Under the pieces are notes generated by a model, which had not been told where the DNA came from, did no database searches, and saw nothing but the letters and a program-made list of their open reading frames with translations. The position numbers and the translations under genes were made by a program. Below are positions 35,051 through 46,159 of a stretch of DNA of 64,000 nt, in pieces. The stretch is from Halichondria panicea. Its lineage: Eukaryota; Porifera; Demospongiae; Suberitida; Halichondriidae. The number at the start of each line of letters is the position of its first letter. Position 1 is the first letter of the stretch. The stretch spans positions 2,328,001 through 2,392,000 of the forward strand of contig NC_087389.1 in assembly GCF_963675165.1 (NCBI RefSeq). The letters are read 5' to 3'.

Positions 35051-36635
35051 TACTTTCCATTCGAGTTGAACTCAATAGGAAACATCACATCACATCATGT
35101 GGGAGATCTGCAGGAGTCTTTCAGCTTTTTTGCTTTGGACGATTGGCTTGAGGCTTTGTCTACACAGCAAATACAGCAAATACAGTTTCAGTTTCCAACT
35201 TGTACACTATCTTGGACATAGGTGTAAACAAGAGGTTTCCCTGCTTGGATACAGCATAAGTCCAAGTTGTATATGTCCCAGGAAATGCACGCACGTTACC
35301 AAGAAGTTTTCTAGCTTGGATACTTCACGTATACAGTCTGTACACACATTGCACATTCTTGAGCACAGTTGGACACCAGGCAGGCTACGTCACGTTTCCA
35401 ACTTAAACAGAGCTGGACACCAGCAGGCTACATCAAGTTTCCAACTTAGTAAATTTCAATAATTGAAGATATAATTATGATGTCATTACAAAGGTTCAAC
35501 AATAAATATAATTATTATACAATAGTCAGTTTCAGTTCAGTTTATTTCAGACAGAGCAGCAGTTGAATCTACGAAAAGAAAAGACAGTGAATAACAAAAT
35601 TGCTCATTATAATTAGGAACAGACACACACAGAACAGACACACACAGTCAGCTTTATCGTATTCCTGAGACAGACAAGAATGTGTGCAGACAAGAATGTG
35701 TCAGATCACATTATCGCCATGCATTAATTTTAATAGGCCTGACATAACTAATGTTAACCTCTCTTCCATTCTGGAGCTATCATCCAATCTGAGATATCTG
35801 GCCGAGGTGGATTTGTAGAAAGAATGGTGTCTTTCTTGTTTTCCTGGCGACTAAGGGTCAAGAGTACTAAGGGTCAAGAGTAAGTCCGTCAGTTCTGTAT
35901 ATAAAATTGATCACACATGACGTGATGATTAGGTGTTAGTACTTTCAGCTACAATTCGGCAGTAGTGTGCATGTTTATATATATAGTGGAACGAGTGCAG
36001 TAATTGAAGCACATGGTCAACTAGTCAACTAGTCGTCAGTCTCAGGCCTCACAATGAAAAGTATAACCTAACGCTTAGAACAATCCAACAAGGTAACAGT
36101 TTGGTTGGGGGTAGTATCGGGGGTAGTATCAGAGGGCATGCAACAGCTTGCGAGCAAAAACTGTATGTGGGGAGATGGAATAATATTATACTGTAATAGA
36201 TTTCTATTTGTGCAAAGTACAGGTAGCAGATAAGATATCCAGTCAGGGGGGTGATGTAGTGTTAGTGCGCAGCTGCATGCCGATTTGATAGAGCAAGCTA
36301 TTATCTTGAAGAAATTGTGGATGTGTTGAGCAGGAATGTCGTATAAAATAGGTGTTAGTATTGAGCGTATAATTATATATACATAAACACATATATACAT
36401 AAACACATATATACATAAACACTTACGTTGAGAGCACCGCAATGAATTATCAAGTTGTTGGGATCACTCGCAATATGAGAATAGAGCTACGGTTGTGCTG
36501 CCTGCTGAGCTGAGGTGAAATATTGGGAGCAACTCAAAATTGAGGATATGTCAGAAGAGTCTGACAATGCATCTTTTTTAATTAACTACTAATCACCTAA
36601 AATTGCTTACTCTTTTTCGTCTGGCTCTATACTTC
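35051..36635. other. No supported gene; local imperfect repeats
   Basis: Contains a 37-bp imperfect tandem repeat (GGACACCAGGCAGGCTACGT at about 35370 and GGACACCAGCAGGCTACATC at about 35413) and a 121-codon frame (35097-35462) that overlaps these repeats and has no family features. A perfect 16-bp duplication lies at 35850-35881. Confidence 0.5.
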
Positions 36636-36639
36636 TTAT

Positions 36640-37361
36640 TTTTAGACTGACAGTTGGTCAAAGTTTTCCTTTCCTTTCATAATCCACTGTCTACGAACAC
36701 TTTCGTACTTGCGCTGTACAGCAGCTGTATGAAAGGGATTACGTACACACGTAGACCAAGGTATAATTTACAGCTTCTTGCTGATGCTTGCTGATACTGA
36801 CAGTCAGGCATTGAACAAATCTCTGTGACAATCTTGTTCTTAATGGCAACATTATACTCGGATGTTGATATACTCAGATGTTGATCTGTATACAATACAA
36901 TTTACATATTCATAATTATAGCATCAAGGACCTTCCGCTTCATAATGTGCTGCTACCTTCCTCTGTAAGTACATGTGCAGGGCTGCTATCGGCGGAGCTG
37001 CCAGAGTATGAGTTCACCTTGCTTGTTAACTCAGAAAGTTTCGACTGAAAATCGTCTTGTCTGGAGGTCAATTGCTGCTGCTCTTGAATAAGAGCAACCA
37101 AGTTGATGTCACCAGTTCCTCGATGTCCATGAAGGAGTTACCGCACTTGTTCTACCGCACTTGTTCCTGACTGGGGAGTTTCTGCTTCATATGTCCCAGG
37201 GAGATCAGCTTCTTGGGAGATCAGCTTCATCATCTACATCTAGATCTGCATCTGGATCTTACAGATCCGCAAGTGAACGAAAGCTACCACTGTAAATACG
37301 CATATAGTGGTCTTGCTCCTCCTCCTCGCGCTTGAGAAGGAGTTGATGTAGATCGAGTTCT
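36640..37361 (-). CDS. Unknown gene with coiled-coil, minus strand
   Basis: After an acceptor TTATTTTCTGCAG (ending about 37362) the frame reads LDLHQLLLKREEEEQDHYMR, IYSGSFRSLADL, an acidic DPDADLDVDDEADL, and, across two short duplications near 37150 and 37205, GHRGTGDINLVALIQEQQQL, TSRQDDFQSKLSELTSKVNS and SSADSSPAHVLTEE. A second acceptor (TTGTATACAG) near 36897 opens TSEYNVAIKNKIVTEICSMP, and another frame gives NPFHTAAVQRKYESVRRQWI near 36690. Heptad-like leucines (LVALI..L....DDF..KL..L...V) suggest a coiled coil. It diverges from the Plavaka-like transposase starting at 37720 and might be that element's second gene. Confidence 0.4.
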
Positions 37362-37719
37362 GCAGAAAATAAATGTCTATATTAAAAAAATTATTGTTTT
37401 GTGCAGACAGTCGCAGACAGTCTCAAACCTCCTAGATCAGTTGAAATTCTCTCTGCTACTTCACATCAGCGGTGTAGGAATTCCTAGAACGTCTGTGGCT
37501 CGAAGACACAAATCTACTAGCCAGGCTACTAGGCCTAGCTGTTCTATAGGTACTCATAGCTAGCCTATGCTTGGCGCCTAAATGTACCAATGAAACACCC
37601 AAGATTGTCATGTGACATCACTTTAGTTCGAGGTCAAGAGGTCATGCTGCTTATGATCTTTTAACATCTAAATAGAGAGCACCATCCAGAATTTTAATAC
37701 CAGCTGAATACTGAATACT

Positions 37720-39565
37720 ATGGACACTGCAAGACCCAAGCTTGTCGTCTGTGGACACTGCTCAGAGAGAGTTTCAAAACGGAGCATCGCCGTTTGTACT
37801 ATGACGTAAGAATTTGTGAATGGAAAAGTAAACGAGTATTCAATCAGACCGCTTATGACGAAGTGTTTTCGATCGAAAACTGTGGCTCTAGAGACCTGAG
37901 TTCAAATGATCCTCTATGTAGATCTAAGGATAGATCTCGTTCATCTTCTCCAAGTCCTCATCTTCTCCAAGTCCTAATCAAGAAGCTACAGATAATTATG
38001 GCTCTAGCTAGCTCTGTACAGTGCATCATCTATGGTATCACTACAAGTTCAGTGGCTGGACGTACGTAATTGTAGTGATCCGTGCACGGATCTAGATCTA
38101 GTAATTCATTGACATGAATTCATTATTGACTGATTATCTGATTGCAATCAGAATATGATGAATTGGCAGTAAGTGATGTAGAATCAGAAGAGGATGATGT
38201 AATATCAGAAGAGGATGATGATGTACAGGTAAAGTAGGCCTAGCTTCATGTACCTGAACTTGTTTTCATGTGTAAATAAATTAATAGCTACATGTATACG
38301 CCAGTTTGAACCAATCTTATACATTGCAGGTGAATGTTGAATGTTTTAGAAGAGATCGAAGCGTACGATGATGATCCTAATTTATTTGATTTATTCGACT
38401 TAACTGTATGCCATAGATGAAACGGAGGCCATTGTTCAACTGTACCTATTTTTCCTGTTTATGTTTCAGACGATCTTTAAGATACAGCACTTAATACTTT
38501 GTTGAAGTTTTTATTCCTTTTCATGGTGGCAATTCCCAAATCCTTTTTGGATGCATTACCAGACGGCATCAGGACTGCACGTGGACAAGAACATCAGTTC
38601 ACGAAATTTGTATGTTGCCCTTCGTGTAAGAGCTTGTACTCTAGTACTCTAGGAATGAGTGTTTCTACGAAACACGTAATCAAAAATCGGAGTCAAAACG
38701 CTATTCCTATGTGAAGTTTCCCAACCACCCTCAAGTGCAACATCGCAAGCCTTGTAACGAAATACTCTTGAAAGAAGTAAGGCTGAGAAATGGAAGGGTG
38801 ATGTTTTATCCAAGGCATTTATACTGTTACCAAAGCATCATACAGTCTCTCTCTCCAAGAGATGCTAAGAAGGCCTAGCTTTTTTGACAAATGCGAATTG
38901 TGGCGTGAGCGAGCTAGTAGTGATGGTGTTTATTCGGATATACGATGGTGTTGTTTGGAAGAATTTCCTTGCTCCGAATGGTAATCCGTTTTTAACACTC
39001 CCGGGCAATTATGCATTTCAGTTAAACGTTGATTGGTTCAATCCATTTAAGCATACACAACATTCTGAAGGTGCCATCTACTTAAGTGTCTTGAATCTAC
39101 CAAGAACGGAACGCTATTTACATAATAAATACCTGGTCCTAAAGAACCTTCTCTACACATGAACTCATTCCTCACACCATTAGTTGAAGATCTTCAGAAG
39201 ACGGATGGTTCATCCTTACTTGTTAGAGCAGCTTTGATCTGTAGTACTGCCGGCAGGAAGGTTTGTGGATTTGTAGGCCATGGAGCAGTTAAAGGTTGTA
39301 CCAAATGTCTGCTAATATTTTCAACTAAAAGTTTTAGTGAAAAGGCAGATTATTCAGATTTTGACAAATCCCATTGGACTGGGACTCAAAGATCTTTTCA
39401 GGAGCATAGACGTGTCGCCACTCAATACGTACAGTGCAAACGTACAGTGCAAAACCCGTTCTGCTCAAAAAAGTATCGAGAGAGATTTTGGGGTCCGTTA
39501 CAGCATTATTAATTTTTATTGGAATTACCATACTTCGATCCCGTCCAATTTTGTGTAGTAGATCC
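37720..39565 (+). pseudogene. Plavaka/CMC-like (Tnp2-type) transposase
   Basis: ATG 37720 begins MDTARPKLVVCGHCSERVSK, a C-x2-C opening; one base later in frame it continues HRRLYYDVRICEWKSKR. An acidic exon (VESEEDDVISEEDDDVQ) ends in a GTAAAG donor near 38230. Then come AIDETEAIVQLYLF, FMVAIPKSFLDALPDGIRTA, KFVCCPSCKSLYSS, NYAFQLNVDWFNPFKHTQHS, VLNLPRTERY, NSFLTPLVEDLQKTDGSS, RKVCGFVGHGAVKGCTKCLL and finally YFDPVQFCVVDPP. This order is that of the large Tnp2-type transposases of the CACTA/Plavaka group, abundant in sponges, cnidarians and basidiomycetes. The gene stops at the DPMHN-type block, so the rest of the catalytic domain is missing. Frameshifts and introns are mixed. Confidence 0.7.
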
Positions 39566-39584
39566 TCCCATATAGAAATGACAA

Positions 39585-39655
39585 TGTTGTTTGTGGTTGT
39601 GACAAGGTTGTCTACAACCTAGCCGGTTGGTTGTTACAACCTTGTCACAACATCA
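39585..39655. repeat. Fold-back palindrome
   Basis: GGTTGTGACAAGGTTGT (about 39593-39609) is mirrored by ACAACCTTGTCACAAC (about 39636-39651), separated by a core that itself folds (ACAACC...GGTTGGTTGT). It sits where the Plavaka-like transposase ends, suggesting insertion of a small hairpin element. Confidence 0.7.
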
Positions 39656-39659
39656 AACA

Positions 39660-40860
39660 CTATAATTATTACCACTATAATTATTACTCATCGTCAGAAG
39701 ATTGAGAAAGAAATGAGTTCTTCTTGTCTGCTCATATTTGGACTGCATGTATGTCTGGACTGCATATATGTCGATAAAAACAAGTCATAACTTACAATCG
39801 TAACAACTCACACTCTCACCACTGCATCTTGGATGCTTGAGCCTCTTGCAGTCTTGGCTGATGTTTTGTTTAGGTTACTCTGTACCTGTACCAGGCATTG
39901 TGGTATAAATCACATGCTTTGTATTCACGAAGACTACCACCATCACGATCAGTGGGATTGTATCAGTCTTAGCCGTCATCAGATACACAGTATGACTGAC
40001 GTCTAGCTTGGTCTACCCTACATAAAAAAAACTAATCCAGACTGTTACAATCTGGCCTTTTATAGTTTTTTGTGTCTCTTAAAGATTTTTTTCGCAATGG
40101 CCACAGGCCTCTTGATCAACTTGTAGCAACATCCTGTCTAAGTGAATATCTACAGCTAGTTTTGTGTAGTCATTAGAGTTGAGAGTGAAATGAGCGATGT
40201 ATTGTTGCAGCACCGTAACAGTGATCTTTCAGGAACAGCGATCTTTCTGGAAGAAAAAATCCAGAAAACAGCAATGTACAAGCTCATCAACGCACAAACT
40301 TAAAGAGGCAGTAAGCGCAGCTCGCAGCCCAAAACGTACGTGTTCTGCATCGAAAAGAGAAGTGAAGTGAAGCTAGGGTAAGCTAGTTAGATTTTGCTAC
40401 GTAGTTTTGTTTTGTAGCGTGAAACCAGCGTGAAACCAGGAGAGTGTACCAGGAGCACATCACGTAGTTTTGTTTTGTAGCGTGAAACCAAAACCAGGAG
40501 AGTATACCATCTGCTGCATAATTATATATTATTATTTACTTGTAGCCATACAGGTCCTCGGAGGTATAGTATATCGATATACAATGCAATACAACAAAGA
40601 TTAGTTGAGCAACAAGTCGACTGTATCCTCAGGAACCCAAGCGTTGTGCATTCTTGCTTTTGGCTTTTGGCTAAAATGCTTGTAAGCGCTGAGTGATTTT
40701 TCATAGTGGTCAGTCGGAGAGAATATTGAACATTGAACTGAACATTTGAACTGAACGTAAACCTGTTTGTGTGTGTGAACATACTTTGATTAATCTAAAT
40801 AGGATTGATTTATGCTAGACACAACTAAAGGAAGCTGATAACCAGGACAGAGAATAAGTA
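39660..40860. other. No supported gene; 60-bp tandem repeat
   Basis: CACGTAGTTTTGTTTTGTAG plus CGTGAAACCA...CCAGGAGAGT..ACC occurs at about 40398 and 40462. Otherwise non-coding. Confidence 0.5.
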
Positions 40861-40867
40861 TTTCCAA

Positions 40868-42225
40868 TTAAGGAGCACTGACCATGTCCAATAGACGGGT
40901 GCTAGTACAGCACACCAGCACACCCGACGTGGACCCAGTAAACCCGCTGCATTCGCCTGCCACCAAGCAACAAAGAAGGGACTCCTGGCAGTACTTTAAA
41001 GTCCAGACTATGTAGGATGACTGTAAAACTAACGGGAACATAATTACTTCAATGCTGCGTGTTCGAAACATAGGAACACACGGGGCATCCTTACCGAGAG
41101 GCTAGCTGTAAGGGAAGAAAACCTACCAGTGCGTGCTAGGACAGGAGAGCGTCTGTAAGTTTACCGTGAAACCACCGTGGACTGAAGGATGTACTGCTAG
41201 GGGACACTGAGATACTGAGATACTGAGATTACCTACTGGGGGACAAAAACCAACGATTGGTCGAATCAAAAGAGGCAGGTCAGCTACTACCCCAAGCAAC
41301 GAACGCACTATCCGGTAGCTCACACAAGAAGCCCCCACCAAAAGAACAAGAGATATGGAACAAGAGATATGTACGTATTGTGGAACCAAAGGGCACGGAA
41401 GAAGCCGAGCCCGACTCATTGCAACAAGGAACACCACAAGGAACACGCCGAGAGTATGCAGAGCCTATCACGATAGACCACCATGTATTTGACCAACCCA
41501 CAGGAGAAACCCACAGGAGAATGAGTATTGAGTCAGAGGACTATAGACAACTCAGATACAAACCAGCACACCTGCTGCCACCATGTCAATGGCCTACATC
41601 TGTGCATTCAGCTCCTATCCCTGTGCCCCTTCATTGGCAAGACGAGGTCACCCATTGGAGAACCAGTCGCTAAGAAGAATGGCTTACCACCAAGCATGTA
41701 TCACCAAGCATGTATTCGATGCTTGGGGCCTCCTGTGGTCTGATACTATGCTTCTTTCAAGAGTGCAACTGGCTAGACCTTTGTGGCATCACCCTCAACC
41801 CCCTCAACCCAGAGAAATTTAGGTTTGCCCAAGACGAGGTTGGCTTTGAAACTATCTTCGACTTCCCCAATATAAGATCTTGATTCGGTTTGATCAACCA
41901 GGTATCATAGTATGACTGACACAATGCTTCCCTTCTGAGAACTGCTCAAGCCTTTGACAAGTCAAAGTTGACCATAATTGAAGAAATCCACAATGGAACG
42001 AAACCTACATGTTTGGTCGAAACATGGCATAGGTATGGCATAGGTATACTGGCTGTTTCAAAAAAACTGCATCTACTGACCTGTTTTAGTTACTGGCTGT
42101 TTCAAAAAACTGCTGTTTTACAAGGGTGGAAGGTTGGGAGTAGATTCACCCACGCTGCCGAATCGAAGGCGAAGCAGTGGCAGATGCCCTAGACAAAGCG
42201 AGTCGTCTGATAGTACGATTGTACC
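40868..42225 (+). pseudogene. Second Ty3/gypsy remnant (Gag, protease edge, RT end, RNase H)
   Basis: Gag-like start MSNRRVLVQHTSTPDVDPVN near 40886, a zinc-knuckle frame CTYCGTKGHG near 41370, then ITIDHHVFDQPTGETHRRMS and IESEDYRQLRYKPAHLLP leading to the usual protease region, which is lost. After a deletion the RT end appears near 41750-41880: WLDLCGITLNPLNPEKFRFA and QDEVGFETIFDFPNIRS. RNase H follows: IIEEIHNGTKPTCLVETWHR, GIGILAVSKK or WLFQK, SRFTHAAES and GEAVADALDKAS near 42175. Order and spacing fit a gypsy element with most of RT deleted. Integrase is not seen downstream. Differences from the 1.8-4.1 kb element (zinc knuckle type, RNase H motif) suggest another lineage. Confidence 0.65.
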
Positions 42226-42514
42226 AGTGTCAAGTGATCCTCGAAGGCCTTGAGCGTGGAGGACTCTCGGGATCGTTTACTGCAGCTATACTATTTTTTT
42301 GGCACACCCAGCACAGGTCAGCTGAATTATTTATATTTAATCATACCCTTCTTTAACTCTTCTTTAACGTGTTGAGGAACCGGTACATAAGAGGGTGTCC
42401 TTGATGATGGTTTTCCTGGGAGTCCCCATTCCGATACCACCTGTTCCGACCTGTTCATTGAAGCCATCAGTTGCCCCAGGTTAACTCAAAACAAGCAGTT
42501 TTGAGCACTAGCAG

Positions 42515-42905
42515 TCAGTTCCTTTGTTTTTGTGGCACGCACATCCACCTTGAACGAAACTCTCCTTCTCCCGCTTTGGAGCGAGTGCCGGTGTGCCGGG
42601 GTAGTCTGGAAAGGGCATTATCTAACTCGTCCTCATCTAACGCCTGAAAAAATGTTTCGTTTCACTTATTGCTTCGTGTCACTTATTGCATCAGGAGGAG
42701 GCTTACTTACCACTGCTATCAAGATCGCCTTGTTGTTGAATACCTGTTACTTGCTTATTTGCAGAAAGCGAGGACTGTCTGATGAGGTCCGTAGTCACCT
42801 TCACCTTCCTCCATCTCATAGTCATCTGAAAACATTAGAAATTACTAATAATTATTTTTTTGTTAGCATACCTGGACTCTCATCAGGCTCTTGGAAAAAG
42901 GCCAT
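42515..42905 (-). CDS. Small multi-exon acidic protein, unknown
   Basis: ATG at 42905 starts MAFFQEPDESP, which ends in CCAG/GTATGC (exon 42905-42872). After an acceptor TAATGTTTTCAG the second exon (42825 downward) joins in phase to give DDYEMEEGEGDYGPHQTVLA and a possible TAA at 42755; an internal GAAG/GTGACT could be used instead. A further exon-like block follows an excellent acceptor (CATTTTTTCAG, ending at 42644): ALDEDELDNALSRLPRHTGT, then RSKAGEGEFRSRWMCVP to TGA at 42515. Strong splice sites with conserved phase and an acidic, consistent composition suggest a real gene. No family recognised; it could be an accessory gene of a neighbouring transposon. Confidence 0.45.
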
Positions 42906-43439
42906 AATTGGAGCAGGCTACAATTGTTGAGATTTAAATACCAGATGATAGAGCAAAGAATTGCTTGATATGCACATACCTCGTGAGTTATGCGCGTTGG
43001 AAACTCAAAGTTCTGAAATAGCGGTATTGAGAAACACAATCAGATTTTGCAGAGAGGTAGTAGAAAGACTGTAGATAACTATAAGCTGAGAAAAATTATT
43101 ATGAGATTATACACTGCAGTCTCAATACCCCCTGTCACATATTGTTTCAATGTAATAATTATCTAGTGCTTACCACCTTCAGACCTACTGTCCCAGTCGT
43201 CCGTTCTGATTGGTCCTCTGTACCATTTCATTAGCAGATGCAGCTCGCACAAACCTTGAATTTTACTTGACGACGGAATACTTTGTGTTGTGATCGTGCA
43301 AGGCAAGAATTGCAAGGCAAGAATAACGTGCTTGGCCAGCGTTTTTAAGCCTGTTTTTAGGCTTAAAAATAACGAGGAAGTCTACGATATAATAGCACCA
43401 TAGTTCATCACCAAGTGATCAACTAGCATTAATCAGCGA

Positions 43440-43620
43440 CAGAGCAGCAAATAACGAGGAAGTTTACGACCAACTGAGATTTTTCTGCGGCGTTAAACCT
43501 GCTATACAATTCGAGAGAGGCACACAGATTGGTGGCATATACAAATGTGGAGGATGTAGTTGCGAACGTCCCTGAAGATTGCAGAACTAAAACAAGAATT
43601 GCAATGCTCAGTAACAGAAC
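43440..43620 (+). pseudogene. KDZ-like transposase fragment
   Basis: The plus-strand frame NNEEVYDQLRFFCGVKPAIQ, FERGTQIGGIYKCGGCSCE, then LKQELQCSVTELYTM resembles the zinc-binding and helical linker region (ERGTQ.GG.Y.CGGC.C) of KDZ-type transposases in invertebrates. It is short and bounded by non-coding sequence. An 80-bp upstream copy of AATAACGAGGAAGT (43368 and 43451) suggests local duplication. Confidence 0.35.
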
Positions 43621-43649
43621 TATATACTATGCAAGATACTAGCAAGATT

Positions 43650-43915
43650 GTTACGTGTTAGTGCTAGTGCTAGTGCTGAATTGTAGTGCTGAATTGAACA
43701 ATGTGTCATTTGTTGCTATTCCTACATTTAAAGTGTCACTGTAGCATTTACATTTATTTATTGAGTAGTTACATGAATTGAACAATGTATGTCAGTAATT
43801 ATTACATGGCATTTGTTAAAACTACGATCCATTTAGTGTCACTGTAGCACTGTAGCATATAATGTTGTATTTACATTTATTGAGTAGTAACTCATTCTTG
43901 ACTTGTTATTATTAC
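43650..43915. repeat. Dispersed repeat also present at 49240-49385
   Basis: Shared blocks include TACATGGCATTTGTT, ACTACGATCCATTT, ATTCCTACATTTAAAG, CACTGTAGCATTTA and AATGTTGTATTTACATTTAT. Internal duplication of the blocks is visible within this copy. One copy lies just left of the 3.8 kb transposon and the other 1.5 kb to its right. Confidence 0.7.
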
Positions 43916-43927
43916 GTGTTAGTGTTA

Positions 43928-44485
43928 GTCTAGAGAGTAGATTACCACAAATGTGTGAGTAGTTGTACTGAAATGTAAATATCTTTTGATTGGAGCATTT
44001 CTAAGAAATAGTGTTGATACCTGTGTGTAGATGAATGACTGAACTACAACATATCCAAAAATAAGGTGGTGGGTTTGTGGTGATTAATAGAACAACAGCA
44101 AATTGTTATAGTGGGTAATCGGTTAGAGTAATAAACACTAACCTTAAACAGCTAAGGTCTTAGACTTTTATCACACAATAGTTTAATGGTTTAGGTATCC
44201 TGACCATCCCTTTATGGGTCTTAAATATGTTCACAGTGTCTATAATTCATGATTTACTGGTTTTTATGTACACTTTTGGTTAGAGTAATATTTTCTGAAA
44301 CATTTATAGCTTAGCTTTCAAAGTTCTATGGTAAGTTTACAAATAAATGGGCCACATTTTGATACCAAGAACATTATCTATGCTTATTCCATTGTTGAGA
44401 TATCACTGAAAAACTACATATTCTGTACATATTCTACTATTTTGATGACATCACAGCTGCTAACCACAACACTAATGACACTTTT
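43928..44485 (+). repeat. Left terminal inverted repeat
   Basis: Matches the reverse complement of the right repeat over about 560 bp with few mismatches and small indels (for example a TTTCCATGGAAAC insertion only on the right side near 47541). Confidence 0.85.
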
Positions 44486-44539
44486 AACCACACGTTTAAT
44501 TAAGAGTGGGCGTACGAAGTTAATTCTAGGATGTCTTCC

Positions 44540-46139
44540 AGTTCAAATAACTCTTTCTTCAACTGTTGACAAGCACCTCCTGTCAAGTCTGACTGATGTG
44601 TCCAACTTGGAGCATCCAAGAAAAAGACATTGTAGTGCTAAAGCTGAAGCTCAAATCAAATCACAATGCCAGAAGAAAGCACCTAGAGGTGATCCTAGCC
44701 TGATAACTCCAGCTCGATTTTGTTTAACATTTGAAGTACAAAAGGCAATTGCTCTAACAATATTCCAGAAATCAATCATAAATGACAGAATCGGTATCCT
44801 TGAAGCTACTGCGATGGCTTCAAAATTTACTGGAAAATTTTCCGAGGTGATTAGAAGATGGGCTATATGTCTGTTTTTGGTGATTTCTTTGCTACTGTGT
44901 CTTGTTTGGAAGATGTTGATGACGATGATCTTGATAGGGTTTTGTCTTCACAGAGAGGTTGTTACTCCAAATTTACATCTCTAATAAATGATGAACATTT
45001 TCGAAAAAAGGCAACAAAGTATGTAAGGGAAAATGGGTACAAAAAAGGAGAACCTAACTTGACTCTTTTGAAGTTCTGTGAGTGGGTTAAGGAATCTCAG
45101 CATGTAAAGATAAGCGAGCCATAAGCGAGCCTACAGCATCAGCATGGCTTCATAAATTAAGATTTTCATACAAACAGTTCAGTAAAGGCGTTTATTTTGA
45201 TGGTCACGATCGTCCAGATGTTATTGACTCTAGAAACAAGTACTGTGTGACCTCATGAACGAGCTTGAACCTCGTTTTGTGTCACGGAGTAGACGTACAC
45301 GAGAAATACCCATAATCAGGATATTCCACGACGAATCGACTTTTTACTCTAACGCTGATCAGTCTTTTCATTGGGCAGATGACAAATTGCAGGCTCTTAA
45401 GCAAAAGTCATTGGGACAGGCCATAATGGTATCTGATTTTATTGAAGAGCACGTGCATACCTTGAACACCAAAGTGAGGGGTACTGGAAAAATGAGCATA
45501 TGTTAAAACAAACTAAAAAAGCTATTAAAATATTTGAACGCAAGTATCCAAACTGTATTGCATTATTTTTATTCGATACGCACCTTCACACAAAAAGATG
45601 CCTGAAGACGCATTGAATGCAGATGCGATGCGATGAATGTCAACCAAGGGGGAAAGCAACCAGTAATGCGGTCAACAATTTATAATGGAGAAGTACAAGA
45701 AATGATTCTCCCTAGTGGAACCCCCAAAGGAATGAAAATGGTACTTGAGGAGAGAGGAGTATGTACTAAAAAATATGGTCGCAAAAGATATGACAAAAAA
45801 ACTAAAAGAGTACGAAGATTTTAGGAACAGTAAAACCATACTCTGTGAACTTATTGAGAATATGGGTCATATGTGCACCTTCATTCCCAAATTCCCAAGT
45901 TTCATTGTGAGCTTAATCCTATCGAACGGGTTTGGTGTCAAGCAAAAGTATACACACGATCACATGCTAATGGAAGCATAGTGAGACTCAGGAAAATTGT
46001 TCGAGAAGGTCTACAAATGGTTAGCAACGACTTAATTGCCAAGTATTTTGAGAAAAGCAAAGACTATGAACGAGCATATAGTGAAGGTTACACCACAGAA
46101 AATGTTGACAGTATAGTAAAGATATATAAAATCACATAG
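44540..46139 (+). pseudogene. DDE transposase with unusually long D-E spacing
   Basis: N-terminal basic region (LEHPRKRHCSAKAEAQIKSQ), then MGYMSVFGDFF, RKKATKYVRENGYKKGEPNL, TASAWLHKLRFSYKQFSKGV, and the catalytic core: IRIFHDESTFYSNADQSFHW (first D near 45330), IALFLFDT..HTKR (second D near 45572), ILPSGTPKGMKMVLEERGV, and FHCELNPIERVWCQAK (E at 45924), finishing DYERAYSEGYTTENVDSIVK. D2 and E are about 110 residues apart, against 34-39 in typical Tc1/mariner. Three breaks coincide with perfect duplications of 11, 5 and 8 bp (45110, 45622, 45883); otherwise the protein is well kept. It catalyses cut-and-paste movement of the 3.8 kb element. Confidence 0.8.
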
Positions 46140-46159
46140 ACGAGTAATTAACACTGTTG

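Noticed and set aside
35097..35462. 121-codon plus-strand frame
   Set aside because: It overlaps imperfect tandem repeats, has no domain or splice sites, and its composition is not protein-like.
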